DNA of 64,000 nt, taken from contig JAIKXN010000023.1 of the NCBI GenBank assembly GCA_024684055.1, forward strand, positions 53,366 to 117,365, written 5' to 3'. The position numbers and the translations under genes are program-made. This DNA comes from Lachnospiraceae bacterium (GTDB taxonomy: Bacteria > Bacillota > Clostridia > Lachnospirales > Lachnospiraceae). Below the pieces are notes generated by a model. That model made no database searches. It was not told the DNA's origin and saw nothing but the letters and a program-made list of their open reading frames with translations. This document shows, in pieces, positions 45,770 through 54,608 of this stretch. Position 1 is the first letter of the stretch. Each line of letters starts with the position of its first letter.

Positions 45770-46753
45770 TTATTCCTTAGGGATGCTTGAAATAATCTTC
45801 TTAACTATCTGATCCGTGGTAATGCCTTCCGCAAGCGCTTCGAACGAAAGAGTAACTCTGTGACGAAGTGCGGGAAGAGCAACAGCTTCAACATCTTCAA
45901 AAGATACATTGTATCTTCCTTCAAACATTGCTTTTGCTCTGGCTGTTCTGAAAATAGCCTGAGCTGCTCTGGGTGAAGCTCCGCATGAGATGTACTTCTT
46001 GGCAATCTCATTTGCTCCGGGAACTTCGGGATGAGTGCTGATAACAAGTCGAAGTGCGAATGCCTCAACTTCTTCTGCCATTGGTATTTCATTTATGTAC
46101 TGTCTTATACTCATAATGTCATCACCGCTTAAAACATGGTTGAGTTCAACCTGCTTGTTGGTAACGGTAATATCCATAATCTGCTTTAATTCGGCAAAGG
46201 TAGGGAAATCCACCTGTATTTTAAAGAGGAAACGGTCTAACTGAGCTTCAGGCAAAGGATATGTACCTTCGTTTTCGATCGGGTTCTGTGTGGCAAGAAC
46301 CATAAAAGGCTCAGGAAGTGAATATGTATTGTTACCTACGGTTACTGTGTGTTCCTGCATCGCTTCAAGCAATGCTGACTGTGTTTTGGGTGTAGCACGG
46401 TTAATTTCATCTGCAAGAAGAAGGTTTGCAAATACAGGTCCGGGCTGGAATTCAAACTCGTTCCTTCCTTCCTTCTTAACAATGATATCTGTACCTGTAA
46501 CATCCGCAGGCATAAGGTCAGGAGTAAACTGAATTCTGGAGAAGTCAAGTGCACAAACCTGTGCAAGTGCTTTAACCAGCTGTGTTTTTCCAAGACCGGG
46601 AACACCTTCGAGAAGAACATTACCGCCTGCCACAAGTGATAAAAGGACCTGTCGAACAACTTCTTTCTGTCCGATAATTGCCTTTCCGATTTCCGCTTCG
46701 GCATTATTCATCTTGGAAATCATGTCTTTTAATTCCTGTTCGCTTATGTTCAT
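45770..46753 (-). CDS. MoxR-family AAA+ ATPase
   Basis: A 327-residue AAA+ chaperone-like ATPase. Walker A is GVPGLGKT (50-57), Walker B LLLADEINRA (111-120, Asp115-Glu116), and the sensor region ATQNPIENEGTYPLPEAQLDRF is intact; the Ala/Arg-finger segment follows. MoxR proteins assist maturation or metal loading of VWA-domain partners in the same operon, here DUF58, BatA-like and double-VWA proteins. Confidence 0.94.
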   Translation of the reverse strand: MNISEQELKDMISKMNNAEAEIGKAIIGQKEVVRQVLLSLVAGGNVLLEGVPGLGKTQLVKALAQVCALDFSRIQFTPDLMPADVTGTDIIVKKEGRNEFEFQPGPVFANLLLADEINRATPKTQSALLEAMQEHTVTVGNNTYSLPEPFMVLATQNPIENEGTYPLPEAQLDRFLFKIQVDFPTFAELKQIMDITVTNKQVELNHVLSGDDIMSIRQYINEIPMAEEVEAFALRLVISTHPEVPGANEIAKKYISCGASPRAAQAIFRTARAKAMFEGRYNVSFEDVEAVALPALRHRVTLSFEALAEGITTDQIVKKIISSIPKE

Positions 46754-46784
46754 TTTAGTTTCCTCATCTTTCGTCTTCTACAAA

Positions 46785-48437
46785 TTAATTATTTAATTTC
46801 GAGAAATAATTCTTAACAAAATCTTTCATGGTATCGGGTATTCTGCTCTGCTCTATGTTGTTATAAGCATTCTTAGAATAATTACCAATAATCTGATTGT
46901 TATAGGTTTTTTTACCTGACCACTTATAAGGGCTGTCGGATGTTATCATGTTTGATTCGCCGTTAGAATTATAAGCACCGGTTATTTTTTCATTGGGATC
47001 TGCATACTGAGTGAAAAGAGTTTCATTTCCGTTTTCATCGAAATAATCCTCTTCCTGTCCGACCTTGGAACCGTTATACCAGCCGCCTCCGCCGCCGTTT
47101 CCACTCTGGCCGCCCTGCTGACCACCCTGCTGACCGCCCTGCTGTCCGCCCTGCTGACCACCTTGCTGTCCGCCCTGCTGACCGCCTTGCTGGCCGCCCT
47201 GCTGACCGCCCTGCTGGCCACCTTGCTGTCCGCCTTGCTGGCCACCCTGCTGACCGCCTTGCTGGCCGCCCTGCTGTCCACCTTGCTGACCTCCTTGTTG
47301 GCCGCCCTGCTGACCGCCCTGCTGACCGCCTTGCTGTCCGCCTTGCTGGCCACCCTGCTGACCACCTTGCTGGCCGCCCTGCTGACCGTCCTGCTGTCCG
47401 CCTTGTTGGCCGCCTTGCTGGCCACCCTGCTGGCCGTTATCAGGGTTTCCGGGAACTCCGATCTGAGGATTAGGATTATTTATATAGGGTTCAAGCTGCT
47501 GTTGTGCCTGATCGGAAGTTTCGTTTGAAATCTCGCCGTTTTCTTCGAGTTCCTTCTGCATCTGTTCAGCTGTATTCTGAAGTTCTTCATCCTGATTCTG
47601 CTTTGCGAGTTCTTCAAGCTGTTTTGCTATATCTTCCTGATCCTTGATATCAAGTTTTTCATCTTCATTCTTTTCAAGAGCATTCTGAATTGCTGCCGCT
47701 TCGTTTTTGTTTGCATCAGGAGCAGTTTCGCCGATATAATCGTAAATCTTGTTTGTAAAACGCTCTTTTATTTTATCAACTTCAGGTGAAGTTTCGCTTT
47801 CCTTTAACTCCTGCTTTGCCTCATCGAGCATTTCATCGAGTTTCTGGATGTCTTCCATCGGCAAATCATGATTTTCTTTGATTTCCGCTACAAGATCTTC
47901 GAGTTCTTTCTCTGCCTCCTTCTTTTCTTCGGAAAGAATATGATTTTCTTCGGCAATATCCTTTGCCTTGGCAGGCATCATAGCTGTTGTAAGAACAAAG
48001 AGCGAGCTTAAAAACAGGAAAAGGAATAAAAGCTTGTTTATCTTCATGGGGAAGAGCTTCTTCATGGAAATATTGGATGTCTTAATAAGAGTATCCTGCT
48101 TCTGAAGACTGGAAAACATATCTTCTTTGCCTCTTAACTCCATCGAAGTCGTAACTCTTTCGTTAAATCCTTTCGAGTCAAGCTTTAATGCCGCTTCTTT
48201 CATCGAAGGGTATCTTAAAATCGTGATAATCACGCCTGCGATGATCGTTGCCATGCAAAGCGCAATTCCGACAACCATCGCTCCGTAGAACGGAACAAAG
48301 AGGGAAATCAATTGCATGATACCCCACAGCGTAAGCCCTATGATAATCGATAGAAGCAATGACTTATAGAATTTAATTCTGCAAAGTCTGGTTCTTGCTC
48401 TTTTAACCAAATTGTATATTTTTCTGTCAATTTCCAT
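46785..48437 (-). CDS. Membrane protein with coiled coil and GGQQ tandem repeat
   Basis: A 550-residue protein with three membrane helices (about 27-46, 52-75, 134-151), a segment ALKLDSKGFNERVTTSMEL and a long Glu/Lys/Gln-rich coiled coil (about 155-325). Residues about 335-443 are some 27 copies of the tetrapeptide GGQQ, then a Gly-rich loop and a polar C-terminus. The order of helices, coiled coil and Q/G low complexity, beside MoxR, recalls DUF4175-type proteins of other phyla. No catalytic motif. The repeat may be a flexible or adhesive extracytoplasmic or cytosolic arm (topology uncertain). Confidence 0.8.
   Translation of the reverse strand: MEIDRKIYNLVKRARTRLCRIKFYKSLLLSIIIGLTLWGIMQLISLFVPFYGAMVVGIALCMATIIAGVIITILRYPSMKEAALKLDSKGFNERVTTSMELRGKEDMFSSLQKQDTLIKTSNISMKKLFPMKINKLLFLFLFLSSLFVLTTAMMPAKAKDIAEENHILSEEKKEAEKELEDLVAEIKENHDLPMEDIQKLDEMLDEAKQELKESETSPEVDKIKERFTNKIYDYIGETAPDANKNEAAAIQNALEKNEDEKLDIKDQEDIAKQLEELAKQNQDEELQNTAEQMQKELEENGEISNETSDQAQQQLEPYINNPNPQIGVPGNPDNGQQGGQQGGQQGGQQDGQQGGQQGGQQGGQQGGQQGGQQGGQQGGQQGGQQGGQQGGQQGGQQGGQQGGQQGGQQGGQQGGQQGGQQGGQQGGQQGGQQGGQQGGQQGGQSGNGGGGGWYNGSKVGQEEDYFDENGNETLFTQYADPNEKITGAYNSNGESNMITSDSPYKWSGKKTYNNQIIGNYSKNAYNNIEQSRIPDTMKDFVKNYFSKLNN
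47107..47434 (-). repeat. About 27 copies of a 12-bp coding repeat (GGQQ)
   Basis: Twelve-base units, typically GGCGGTCAGCAG on the coding strand, with synonymous changes between units and one GDQQ-like variant. The frame is kept throughout, giving Gly-Gly-Gln-Gln repeats. Such an array can change length by slippage without loss of frame. Confidence 0.92.
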
Positions 48438-48488
48438 ACCTTTTACCCGTTATTCCTTATAAAAATTCCCAGATTAAAAGTTTCTTCT

Positions 48489-48510
48489 GCCGGTATTTTT
48501 ATTCACCGGC
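48489..48510 (-). other. Internal stem-loop between the permease and GGQQ genes
   Basis: A 6-bp GC-rich perfect stem (GCCGGT / ACCGGC) with a 10-nt loop in the 118-nt gap. No T-run follows on the coding (minus) strand, so it is probably a processing or attenuating hairpin rather than a full terminator. Confidence 0.4.
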
Positions 48511-48555
48511 TTTTGGTCTTTTTCAAAACCTTCTATAAATAAAGCACAAACCAAA

Positions 48556-49875
48556 TTAGTTTTCTGTTCCTGCATTCTCATTTGCCACAGGTGTTGCATT
48601 AACGTTCTCTGCTGCTACAGGTGTTATCGGCGCACTCTCATTTACTATCGGAGTGCTCTCATTTACTACCGGAGTGCTCTCATTTACTGCCGGAGTGCTC
48701 TCTGCTGCTACAGGTTCTGCCGGTGTTGAAGGCACAGTTTCCGTTACCGTCGAAGCAGCATTAGCACTTTCTGCAGCCGCATTTACCGTATTAATCGGAA
48801 CATCGTTTACACTTGCTGCAGGTGTACTCTCTGCCACTACAGGTTCTGCTGATGCTGAAGATGCAGTATTTGCAGGTTTTTTAGCTGCCACAGCTTTCTT
48901 CTCACTTTTGTTTCTGCCTTTTACAGGATTAAGGAAGAATGCTGAAATTCTCAAATTGATAAATGTAAATAAAAGCATCTCGATCATGGAAATCGGAGTC
49001 CACAAATTTACCATGATGTTTTTATCTGTGAAATGAGGCATAATATCCGTTCCGCAGATAGTGATCATTCCCTTAACCGAACCCAGATCCGAGAAGTCAT
49101 ATCCGATCGTATGACCTATGCAGTCAAACAGCATAAGCAAAGGATTGAATGTTCCTGTCATTACAAGAAAATCACCATTAATGAAATCCTTTGTGATTAT
49201 ATTTGAAAAATAGGTTGTATCGTAATATAAGTAATCGTTAAGTGACTTAACTATTCCAAGCAGTGTGAAAGGCATTGCGATCGTTACAGAAATATACAGC
49301 ATAAGAACGATGTATGTAAGAATAACGGAAACAATTGTATTTTTCGTAAGCGATGAGAAAAATACGCCAAAGCTTGAAACAAACGCTATCAGTACAAACA
49401 TCATTACGCCGACGTAAAACAACTGCAACAGTGAAATACCGCCGTAAATAAACACAAGTGCAAGAAGAGGGAATGTTGACAATACCATAAGTGAAAGGAA
49501 CAAAACGCTTGATGAATATTTTCCTTTGATGATTTCCCATGTAGTCATTCTTGTGGTTAAAAGCACATCAAGAGTCTGCCGTTCTTTTTCCAGCGAAACA
49601 CTTCCCGCTGTAATTGCCGGAGTTATAAGTAAAAGTATAAAGAACTCGGTATAAACCATCGCAATAAGATACCAGGCAAGAACACGATACGAACATGCAT
49701 TGTTAAATACAGCTATGGCAATACCAAGGAAAAATCCGAGAGTTATTGGCAGAATGAAAAGATTAATAAGAAGCATTATGATCATAATCTTCGGTTTTTT
49801 CATATCTACCGTCATCTCTTTGTATAAAACGGCATTTCTTTTATTCTTTTTGGGTTTAGTCTCTGCTTTGCTCAT
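48556..49875 (-). CDS. ABC-2 type permease with long Ala/Pro/Ser/Thr tail
   Basis: A 439-residue permease of an ABC exporter. The first 320 residues have six helices, with the ABC-2/GldF pattern (EKERQTLDVLLTTRMTTWEIIKGKY before helix 3). A positively charged hinge (NPVKGRNKSEKK) then leads to a 110-residue cytosolic tail rich in Ala, Pro, Ser, Thr, Val and Asn, with three 7-residue repeats of the type VNESTPV. The tail is unusual for this family. The ATG overlaps the ATPase stop by 1 nt (TAATG). Confidence 0.85.
   Translation of the reverse strand: MSKAETKPKKNKRNAVLYKEMTVDMKKPKIMIIMLLINLFILPITLGFFLGIAIAVFNNACSYRVLAWYLIAMVYTEFFILLLITPAITAGSVSLEKERQTLDVLLTTRMTTWEIIKGKYSSSVLFLSLMVLSTFPLLALVFIYGGISLLQLFYVGVMMFVLIAFVSSFGVFFSSLTKNTIVSVILTYIVLMLYISVTIAMPFTLLGIVKSLNDYLYYDTTYFSNIITKDFINGDFLVMTGTFNPLLMLFDCIGHTIGYDFSDLGSVKGMITICGTDIMPHFTDKNIMVNLWTPISMIEMLLFTFINLRISAFFLNPVKGRNKSEKKAVAAKKPANTASSASAEPVVAESTPAASVNDVPINTVNAAAESANAASTVTETVPSTPAEPVAAESTPAVNESTPVVNESTPIVNESAPITPVAAENVNATPVANENAGTEN
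48629..48691 (-). repeat. Three 21-bp tandem repeats in the permease tail
   Basis: Adjacent 21-bp units at 48629-48649, 48650-48670 and 48671-48691, read on the plus strand as GGAGTGCTCTCATTTACT plus three variable bases. They encode seven-residue repeats of the NESTPVV type in the permease tail. Confidence 0.85.
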
Positions 49876-50822
49876 TAGGCTCTCCTTTTTCCTTTTTCGG
49901 GACCGGCTGTAACTATCTGCATGAAAAGATTCTCCAAAGAACCTTCTTCCCTGTAAAAACTGTTAACGGTGATACCATTCGCAATAAGGCTCGATAACAT
50001 CTGTCCTTCTTCTTCCTTATTTCCCGTAAATACAATCTTAAGAATGGAACCCTGTGCGGTAACTTTCTGCACAAAAGGATTTGTCTGAAGAATATCAAAT
50101 ACCTGATCGATCTGATTTTCATTTACCGTAACGTTAATCGGTGAAGACATTGCAGCTGCTCTGTGAATCTCTTCTATGCTGCCCTGCAAAACCAGATGTC
50201 CTCTGTCGATAATTCCTACCGAAGTACACATTTCCGCAAGTTCGGGAAGAATATGGGAAGAAATAATGATTGTTTTTCCCATGGATGAAAGGTTCTTGAG
50301 TATTTCCTTCAGTTCGTAACGCGCCTTCGGGTCAAGTCCGCTCGCAGGTTCATCGAGAAAGAGAATATCCGGATTGTGAACAAGTCCTCTGGCTAAGCAG
50401 AGTCTCTGCTTCATACCGCGGCTTAATCCGTTAACATCCGTATCCTTCTTATCCGACAGATTAACGAGTTCGAGAAGTTCTTCCGAAAGTTTGTCGGCTT
50501 CTTCATCATATATGCCGTAAGCACTGGCAAAAAAGTGAAGATATTCCCATGCGCTTAAACTCTTGTATACGCCGAAATAATCGGGTACATAACTTACTTT
50601 ATCCGCAAGTGCCCTGTGATCTGACAAAAGATTTTTGCCATCAATTATTACTTCGCCGTGATCTGCCTTGAGAAGACCTACACAGATTCTCATTGTTGTG
50701 GTCTTTCCTGCACCGTTCGAACCGACAAATCCGAACAGTTCGCCCTGCTGAACATTAAGCGAAAAATCATTTAACGCATAAAATCTTCCGTATTTCTTGT
50801 ATAAGTGTTTGATTTCAATCAT
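49875..50822 (-). CDS. ABC-2 exporter ATPase (GldA-like)
   Basis: Nucleotide-binding subunit of the exporter, 315 residues. Walker A GSNGAGKTT (34-42), signature LSRGMKQ (133-139), Walker B LFLDEPA (154-160) and a switch His in the ISSHILPE block. The C-terminal 80-residue extension after the core is typical of ABC-2/GldA-like ATPases. It pairs with the downstream permease and follows the 913-residue protein gene by 26 nt. Confidence 0.92.
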   Translation of the reverse strand: MIEIKHLYKKYGRFYALNDFSLNVQQGELFGFVGSNGAGKTTTMRICVGLLKADHGEVIIDGKNLLSDHRALADKVSYVPDYFGVYKSLSAWEYLHFFASAYGIYDEEADKLSEELLELVNLSDKKDTDVNGLSRGMKQRLCLARGLVHNPDILFLDEPASGLDPKARYELKEILKNLSSMGKTIIISSHILPELAEMCTSVGIIDRGHLVLQGSIEEIHRAAAMSSPINVTVNENQIDQVFDILQTNPFVQKVTAQGSILKIVFTGNKEEEGQMLSSLIANGITVNSFYREEGSLENLFMQIVTAGPEKGKRRA

Positions 50823-50848
50823 CTTTTTTTACTCCGATATCTGGATTA

Positions 50849-53590
50849 TCAGTTCGTTGCTTTCTTAATTTCACTGGCTGTCTTTGAAACATAAACTGCT
50901 TCGGTTTTCTTTAAATTGCAGTTCTTGTCGCTGATTACTTTTGCACCGATTTCGGATTTCGGGAATCCGACTACAATAATGTCATCATTTGAAATTGAAT
51001 GATTGTATTCGCTCTCGATAAATGCTAAGATGGCTTTTCTCTTTCTTGCATCGGTGAAAGGCTTGTAAAGGTCACCCAAAAGCAGTCCGGCAACGATTTC
51101 TGCGCTCTTGTTATCCCAGTATCTGTCTTCGAGTTCATTTGAATAGGAAGTATAATACTTCTTTGACTCGCATTTTTTACCGGTCTTTAAAAGAACTGTT
51201 TCGCCTGCCTTTATTGAATCAAAGTAATAATATGTATATCCGTCATTGATATCAAAGTACTCTACCATAACATCCTGGATTACAGTCGAATAGTTGTTGG
51301 TAATGGTGATGTTGTCATCTGTTATTCCTATTACGCTGATATCTGTTTTGCTGTTAATCTCAAGTCCGCCGGGAGTGGAATATGCCGCTTCCGTCTTGAA
51401 TCCTTCTTTTTCAAGCGCAACTTTGTTGGAAATAATACTTTCCATTGTGTCATAGCCCGAAGAGTACTTAACTGCATAAGTATCATAATCAACGTCGCTC
51501 TGATAGAAAGATGAATATCCGCCTGATGCATCGAAGTTACGATCGATATTTACATCATTTGAAAAATCAACTTTATATTCCTTGGCTTTCGGAACAACTA
51601 CGCCGATATAATCAACCTCCTTTGTGAATCCTTTGTCCGGTTTCATGATGGAAGCTATGCTTACATTAAGTCTGATAACTTTTGTCGAAAAGCCTAGGCA
51701 GAATACCAGGATCGATACAGCTACGGCTGAAATCGGGTAAATCTTCCAGAGTGCGTATGTCTTTTTCTTTTTGTTCATTACAAGATAAAGAACAAGTATT
51801 GCAATAAAGTATCCGCCCAGAAGAATCGCATATATTATCATCGGAGGAAGCGGAGCCGAACTGATTGCGGATACAAGGTCTTCTTCCTGATATGTCGTGG
51901 ATTTCGAGCTGAAATAATTAGGGCTGTAATTTGATGCATACTCCTCTGCTTTTTCAAGGAAATCGTTACCCACGATCATTTCTATCATATTTCTGATAAC
52001 ATCGGCGGCATAAGGTGTTTTGGGCAAAGGATTCTTGGTGAAATCCACTGCGCACAAAGCAACGTATCCGTAACCCACTTTTGTGATCTTTGCAAACGGA
52101 CCGCTTTCCATCTGGATATACTCGGCAGTTGTATCAGATGCATCTATACCGCAGCAGTCAACATCTATCGAATATACGTCTTCCACATTGCTTGTACCGT
52201 TGCCGACGGATAAATCGGGACGAATATCCACTCCGTAATATGACCAATAGTAATAAAGATACAGGAAGTGATCGTAATATTCTTTGAAATCTTTTCCATA
52301 AAAATAATCAAAGTATTTTTCCACATCTGCTTCCGAGGGCTTTCCGAAGGAATCGTAAATATATCCTCTGGGATCGTAATCGTATAAACATATATATTCG
52401 TTATATGCCCTGGCGAGAAGTTCTTCTTCGGTATAATAATTGTAAAAATACGATTCAAGGAAAGAATACTCATCCGGATCTATTTTTCCGTATCTCTCAT
52501 CATAATATTTGTAATGGAATTCCTGAGTGGAAGGATCCTGTTCAAAAGCATCATCCGCAAAAAGATACTTCTTGTCTTCTGCAATAACTACACCGTAAGG
52601 ATCTACAAGATCTCCGTTATACTCGTGTGCTCCGAGATGGAAATAATAATCATTATATCCGTCGTTATCATAATCTTCGAAAGGAAATGTAAGATAAGAA
52701 TCAGGTTCACGGTAACTGTTATAGAACTGATATGAAGTATTGCTGTTTACACCCGAACCGTTGTTGGCATTGCTGGCAAATCTGTTTGCAAGAGTTGAAA
52801 CATACGAATAATCCCAGAAATCCATTCCCAGGGTTGACTTTTCGAGAGTACTCGAAGAAACCGTATCGTTGGTAATTTTTCCTTTAAGTCCGGATAATGT
52901 TTTGTTGGCTGTCGAACCTGTACCAATAATCAGAAATCCGCCGTTCTGAACCCATAAAGCAAGTGCTTCAACCTGCTCTTCGGTAAGAATGTCGGTTGAA
53001 AAATCAGTAATAAGCATTCCGTCAATCATCTCAAGAGCCGCTGCATCGGAAGGAAAATCCGAAGCATCAAACTCTATAAGCGAAATGGATTTTCCGGGCA
53101 CACTTAAGAAGTTTTTTCTGTCCAGATAACCAAGCGCAGAAAAATCATCGGATAATACACCGATGTTAAAAGTATTGATATCGCTGAGCACGTTGATGTT
53201 CTGAAGTTCCGACCATACAACATTGTGTTTCTTGTCGGTAACACGAACATTGACAAACTTAGCAGGTGCCGGAACGCCGGCGATTATCTCCACGATTTTT
53301 GTTTCGTTCGCACCAAGTTTAAGTTCTTCCTCATACATAACGTTTTTGTTGCTCAAACCCGGAACTATCATCTGAATGTATCCTTCAAAATTTGAAGAAT
53401 TCTTTCCGGTTATGGTGATCTTAAACGGTGCACTCTTCTGGAAATAAAGACTCTGTTTGTATCCCGAAACCAGATTAACTTCGAAATCATACGTTTGCTG
53501 TTTCGGAAACAGATTCCATCCGGGTAATGTGATGAACATCAACAAAACCGATAGTATGCACACTGCTCTCTTAAACGATTCTTTTTTCAT
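50849..53590 (-). CDS. Large envelope protein with GATase-like domain (GldG-like position)
   Basis: A 913-residue membrane protein, first gene of the ABC/MoxR operon. An N-terminal signal-anchor (about 10-27) is followed by a beta-sandwich region, a GATase-like fold (about 145-240, with DGMLITDFSTDILTEEQVEAL), a Tyr/Asp-rich acidic stretch (about 300-470) and two helices (about 580-605 and 617-637). The last 270 residues are again extracytoplasmic. GldG of gliding bacteria has a similar place and fold beside GldA/GldF; here it is a separate protein and that relation is only inferred. No catalytic Cys was seen in the GATase-like part. Confidence 0.75.
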   Translation of the reverse strand: MKKESFKRAVCILSVLLMFITLPGWNLFPKQQTYDFEVNLVSGYKQSLYFQKSAPFKITITGKNSSNFEGYIQMIVPGLSNKNVMYEEELKLGANETKIVEIIAGVPAPAKFVNVRVTDKKHNVVWSELQNINVLSDINTFNIGVLSDDFSALGYLDRKNFLSVPGKSISLIEFDASDFPSDAAALEMIDGMLITDFSTDILTEEQVEALALWVQNGGFLIIGTGSTANKTLSGLKGKITNDTVSSSTLEKSTLGMDFWDYSYVSTLANRFASNANNGSGVNSNTSYQFYNSYREPDSYLTFPFEDYDNDGYNDYYFHLGAHEYNGDLVDPYGVVIAEDKKYLFADDAFEQDPSTQEFHYKYYDERYGKIDPDEYSFLESYFYNYYTEEELLARAYNEYICLYDYDPRGYIYDSFGKPSEADVEKYFDYFYGKDFKEYYDHFLYLYYYWSYYGVDIRPDLSVGNGTSNVEDVYSIDVDCCGIDASDTTAEYIQMESGPFAKITKVGYGYVALCAVDFTKNPLPKTPYAADVIRNMIEMIVGNDFLEKAEEYASNYSPNYFSSKSTTYQEEDLVSAISSAPLPPMIIYAILLGGYFIAILVLYLVMNKKKKTYALWKIYPISAVAVSILVFCLGFSTKVIRLNVSIASIMKPDKGFTKEVDYIGVVVPKAKEYKVDFSNDVNIDRNFDASGGYSSFYQSDVDYDTYAVKYSSGYDTMESIISNKVALEKEGFKTEAAYSTPGGLEINSKTDISVIGITDDNITITNNYSTVIQDVMVEYFDINDGYTYYYFDSIKAGETVLLKTGKKCESKKYYTSYSNELEDRYWDNKSAEIVAGLLLGDLYKPFTDARKRKAILAFIESEYNHSISNDDIIVVGFPKSEIGAKVISDKNCNLKKTEAVYVSKTASEIKKATN

Positions 53591-53696
53591 TTTTTTCTCC
53601 GTTCTGCCTCAGTAAATGAAATGTAAATATGATTGAGTAATAATCGGAAAACCTCATATTACGATTTTTGTATTTTTAAAAAATCACACAAAGATT

Positions 53697-53725
53697 ATTA
53701 TATAATAATCCGAAACTAATTACAA
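53697..53725 (-). promoter_or_regulatory. Promoter of the ABC/MoxR/VWA operon
   Basis: On the minus strand: TTGTAA (53720-53725), a 17-nt spacer and TATAAT (53697-53702), about 105 nt before the 913-residue protein start. It lies directly after the anti-sigma-like gene, so the large operon can be transcribed apart from the sigma pair. Confidence 0.65.
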
Positions 53726-53747
53726 ATTTAACCGCAAAACCGGCTGA

Positions 53748-54608
53748 TCAATATCTTCTGATTTCCCAGACAATACCGTCTTCGTCCTCAATCGGCGTAA
53801 GAACTGCCAGAAACTCCTCACCGGCAATAAAATCCTCATCATCGGCTACTCTGACCTTAATTTCTTCGCCGTTTAAAATAATCTGTGAAATACCGAGATT
53901 ATTGTCTTTATGAGGATTGGCCAAGGTATAATTGTCAGCCGAACCGGGAGCCGTTTCCACTGTATCAAAACCTTTAACGACTACTTCTGCAATTTTCGTC
54001 TCAGAGTCAAAACTGTTGATACAAACGTAAACTTTCTGCGATTCTTCCAAAGAAATTTCGTCGCCTTCATATTTATCGGGTTCCGATTCTTCTGCCGGTG
54101 CAGTCGCCTCCGCGATTTCCGTTTCCGCATCATAATCATCATAAGACTTATTATCATCCCCTGCGGCAACCTTATTCTTTTCAAAACTGCCGGAATCAAT
54201 GCTTTCCGCATCTTCCGTAGTTGTAGCAGCTTCACCCGAATTCGCAAAGGCTGCGGGTGCAGTTGAATCAGCCATCGTTGCGGCTGATTTGCTTCCTCCG
54301 CCCGATGCCATCCACAAAAACAGCGGAACAATCGCTATCATGAGGATTGCTGCCGACGGAATGCTTACAAACACCCATGCGGGAATTCTTTTGCTTTTTT
54401 TCTTTTTAACTTCTGCTTCTGCCTGTTTAAAATCTGTCACTTTGGCTTCAGCGTTAACTGTTTCTTTGGTATCTGCAGTAACTGCACTTGTTGTTACTGT
54501 ACTTTTTTCTTCTTCAATGACATCTACAGCCGCTTCAATTCTGTCCCAGAGATCGGGCAGATCGTTCATCACGGCTTCTTTATATTCTTTTGTAAGATCT
54601 TTACTCAT
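53748..54608 (-). CDS. Putative anti-sigma factor, single-pass membrane protein
   Basis: A 286-residue protein with a cytosolic N-terminus (1-77), one transmembrane helix (78-101), an acidic Glu/Asp/Ala-rich spacer and a folded extracytoplasmic domain (about 190-286). The N-terminal WDRIEAAVDVIEE helix could hold a sigma factor; no HxxxCxxC zinc motif was seen. It overlaps the ECF sigma gene by 8 nt, with the ribosome site GGAGG inside the sigma gene, the usual coupling of a sigma with its regulator. The anti-sigma role rests on that context and topology. Confidence 0.68.
   Translation of the reverse strand: MSKDLTKEYKEAVMNDLPDLWDRIEAAVDVIEEEKSTVTTSAVTADTKETVNAEAKVTDFKQAEAEVKKKKSKRIPAWVFVSIPSAAILMIAIVPLFLWMASGGGSKSAATMADSTAPAAFANSGEAATTTEDAESIDSGSFEKNKVAAGDDNKSYDDYDAETEIAEATAPAEESEPDKYEGDEISLEESQKVYVCINSFDSETKIAEVVVKGFDTVETAPGSADNYTLANPHKDNNLGISQIILNGEEIKVRVADDEDFIAGEEFLAVLTPIEDEDGIVWEIRRY

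Noticed and set aside
46982..47425. Minus-strand frame of Ala/Ser/Lys repeats in the same region
   Set aside because: A shifted reading of the GGQQ repeat within a gene with clear coiled coil, helices and start site in the other frame.
47107..47434. Possible CRISPR or minisatellite array
   Set aside because: Units are 12 bp without spacers, all in one reading frame, with changes at synonymous positions, so it is a coding repeat.
47163..47528. Plus-strand open frame rich in Leu/Ala/Thr opposite the GGQQ repeat
   Set aside because: It is the complementary reading of the 12-bp repeat; the periodic sequence lacks stops in several frames. It has no ribosome site and no neighbours on that strand.
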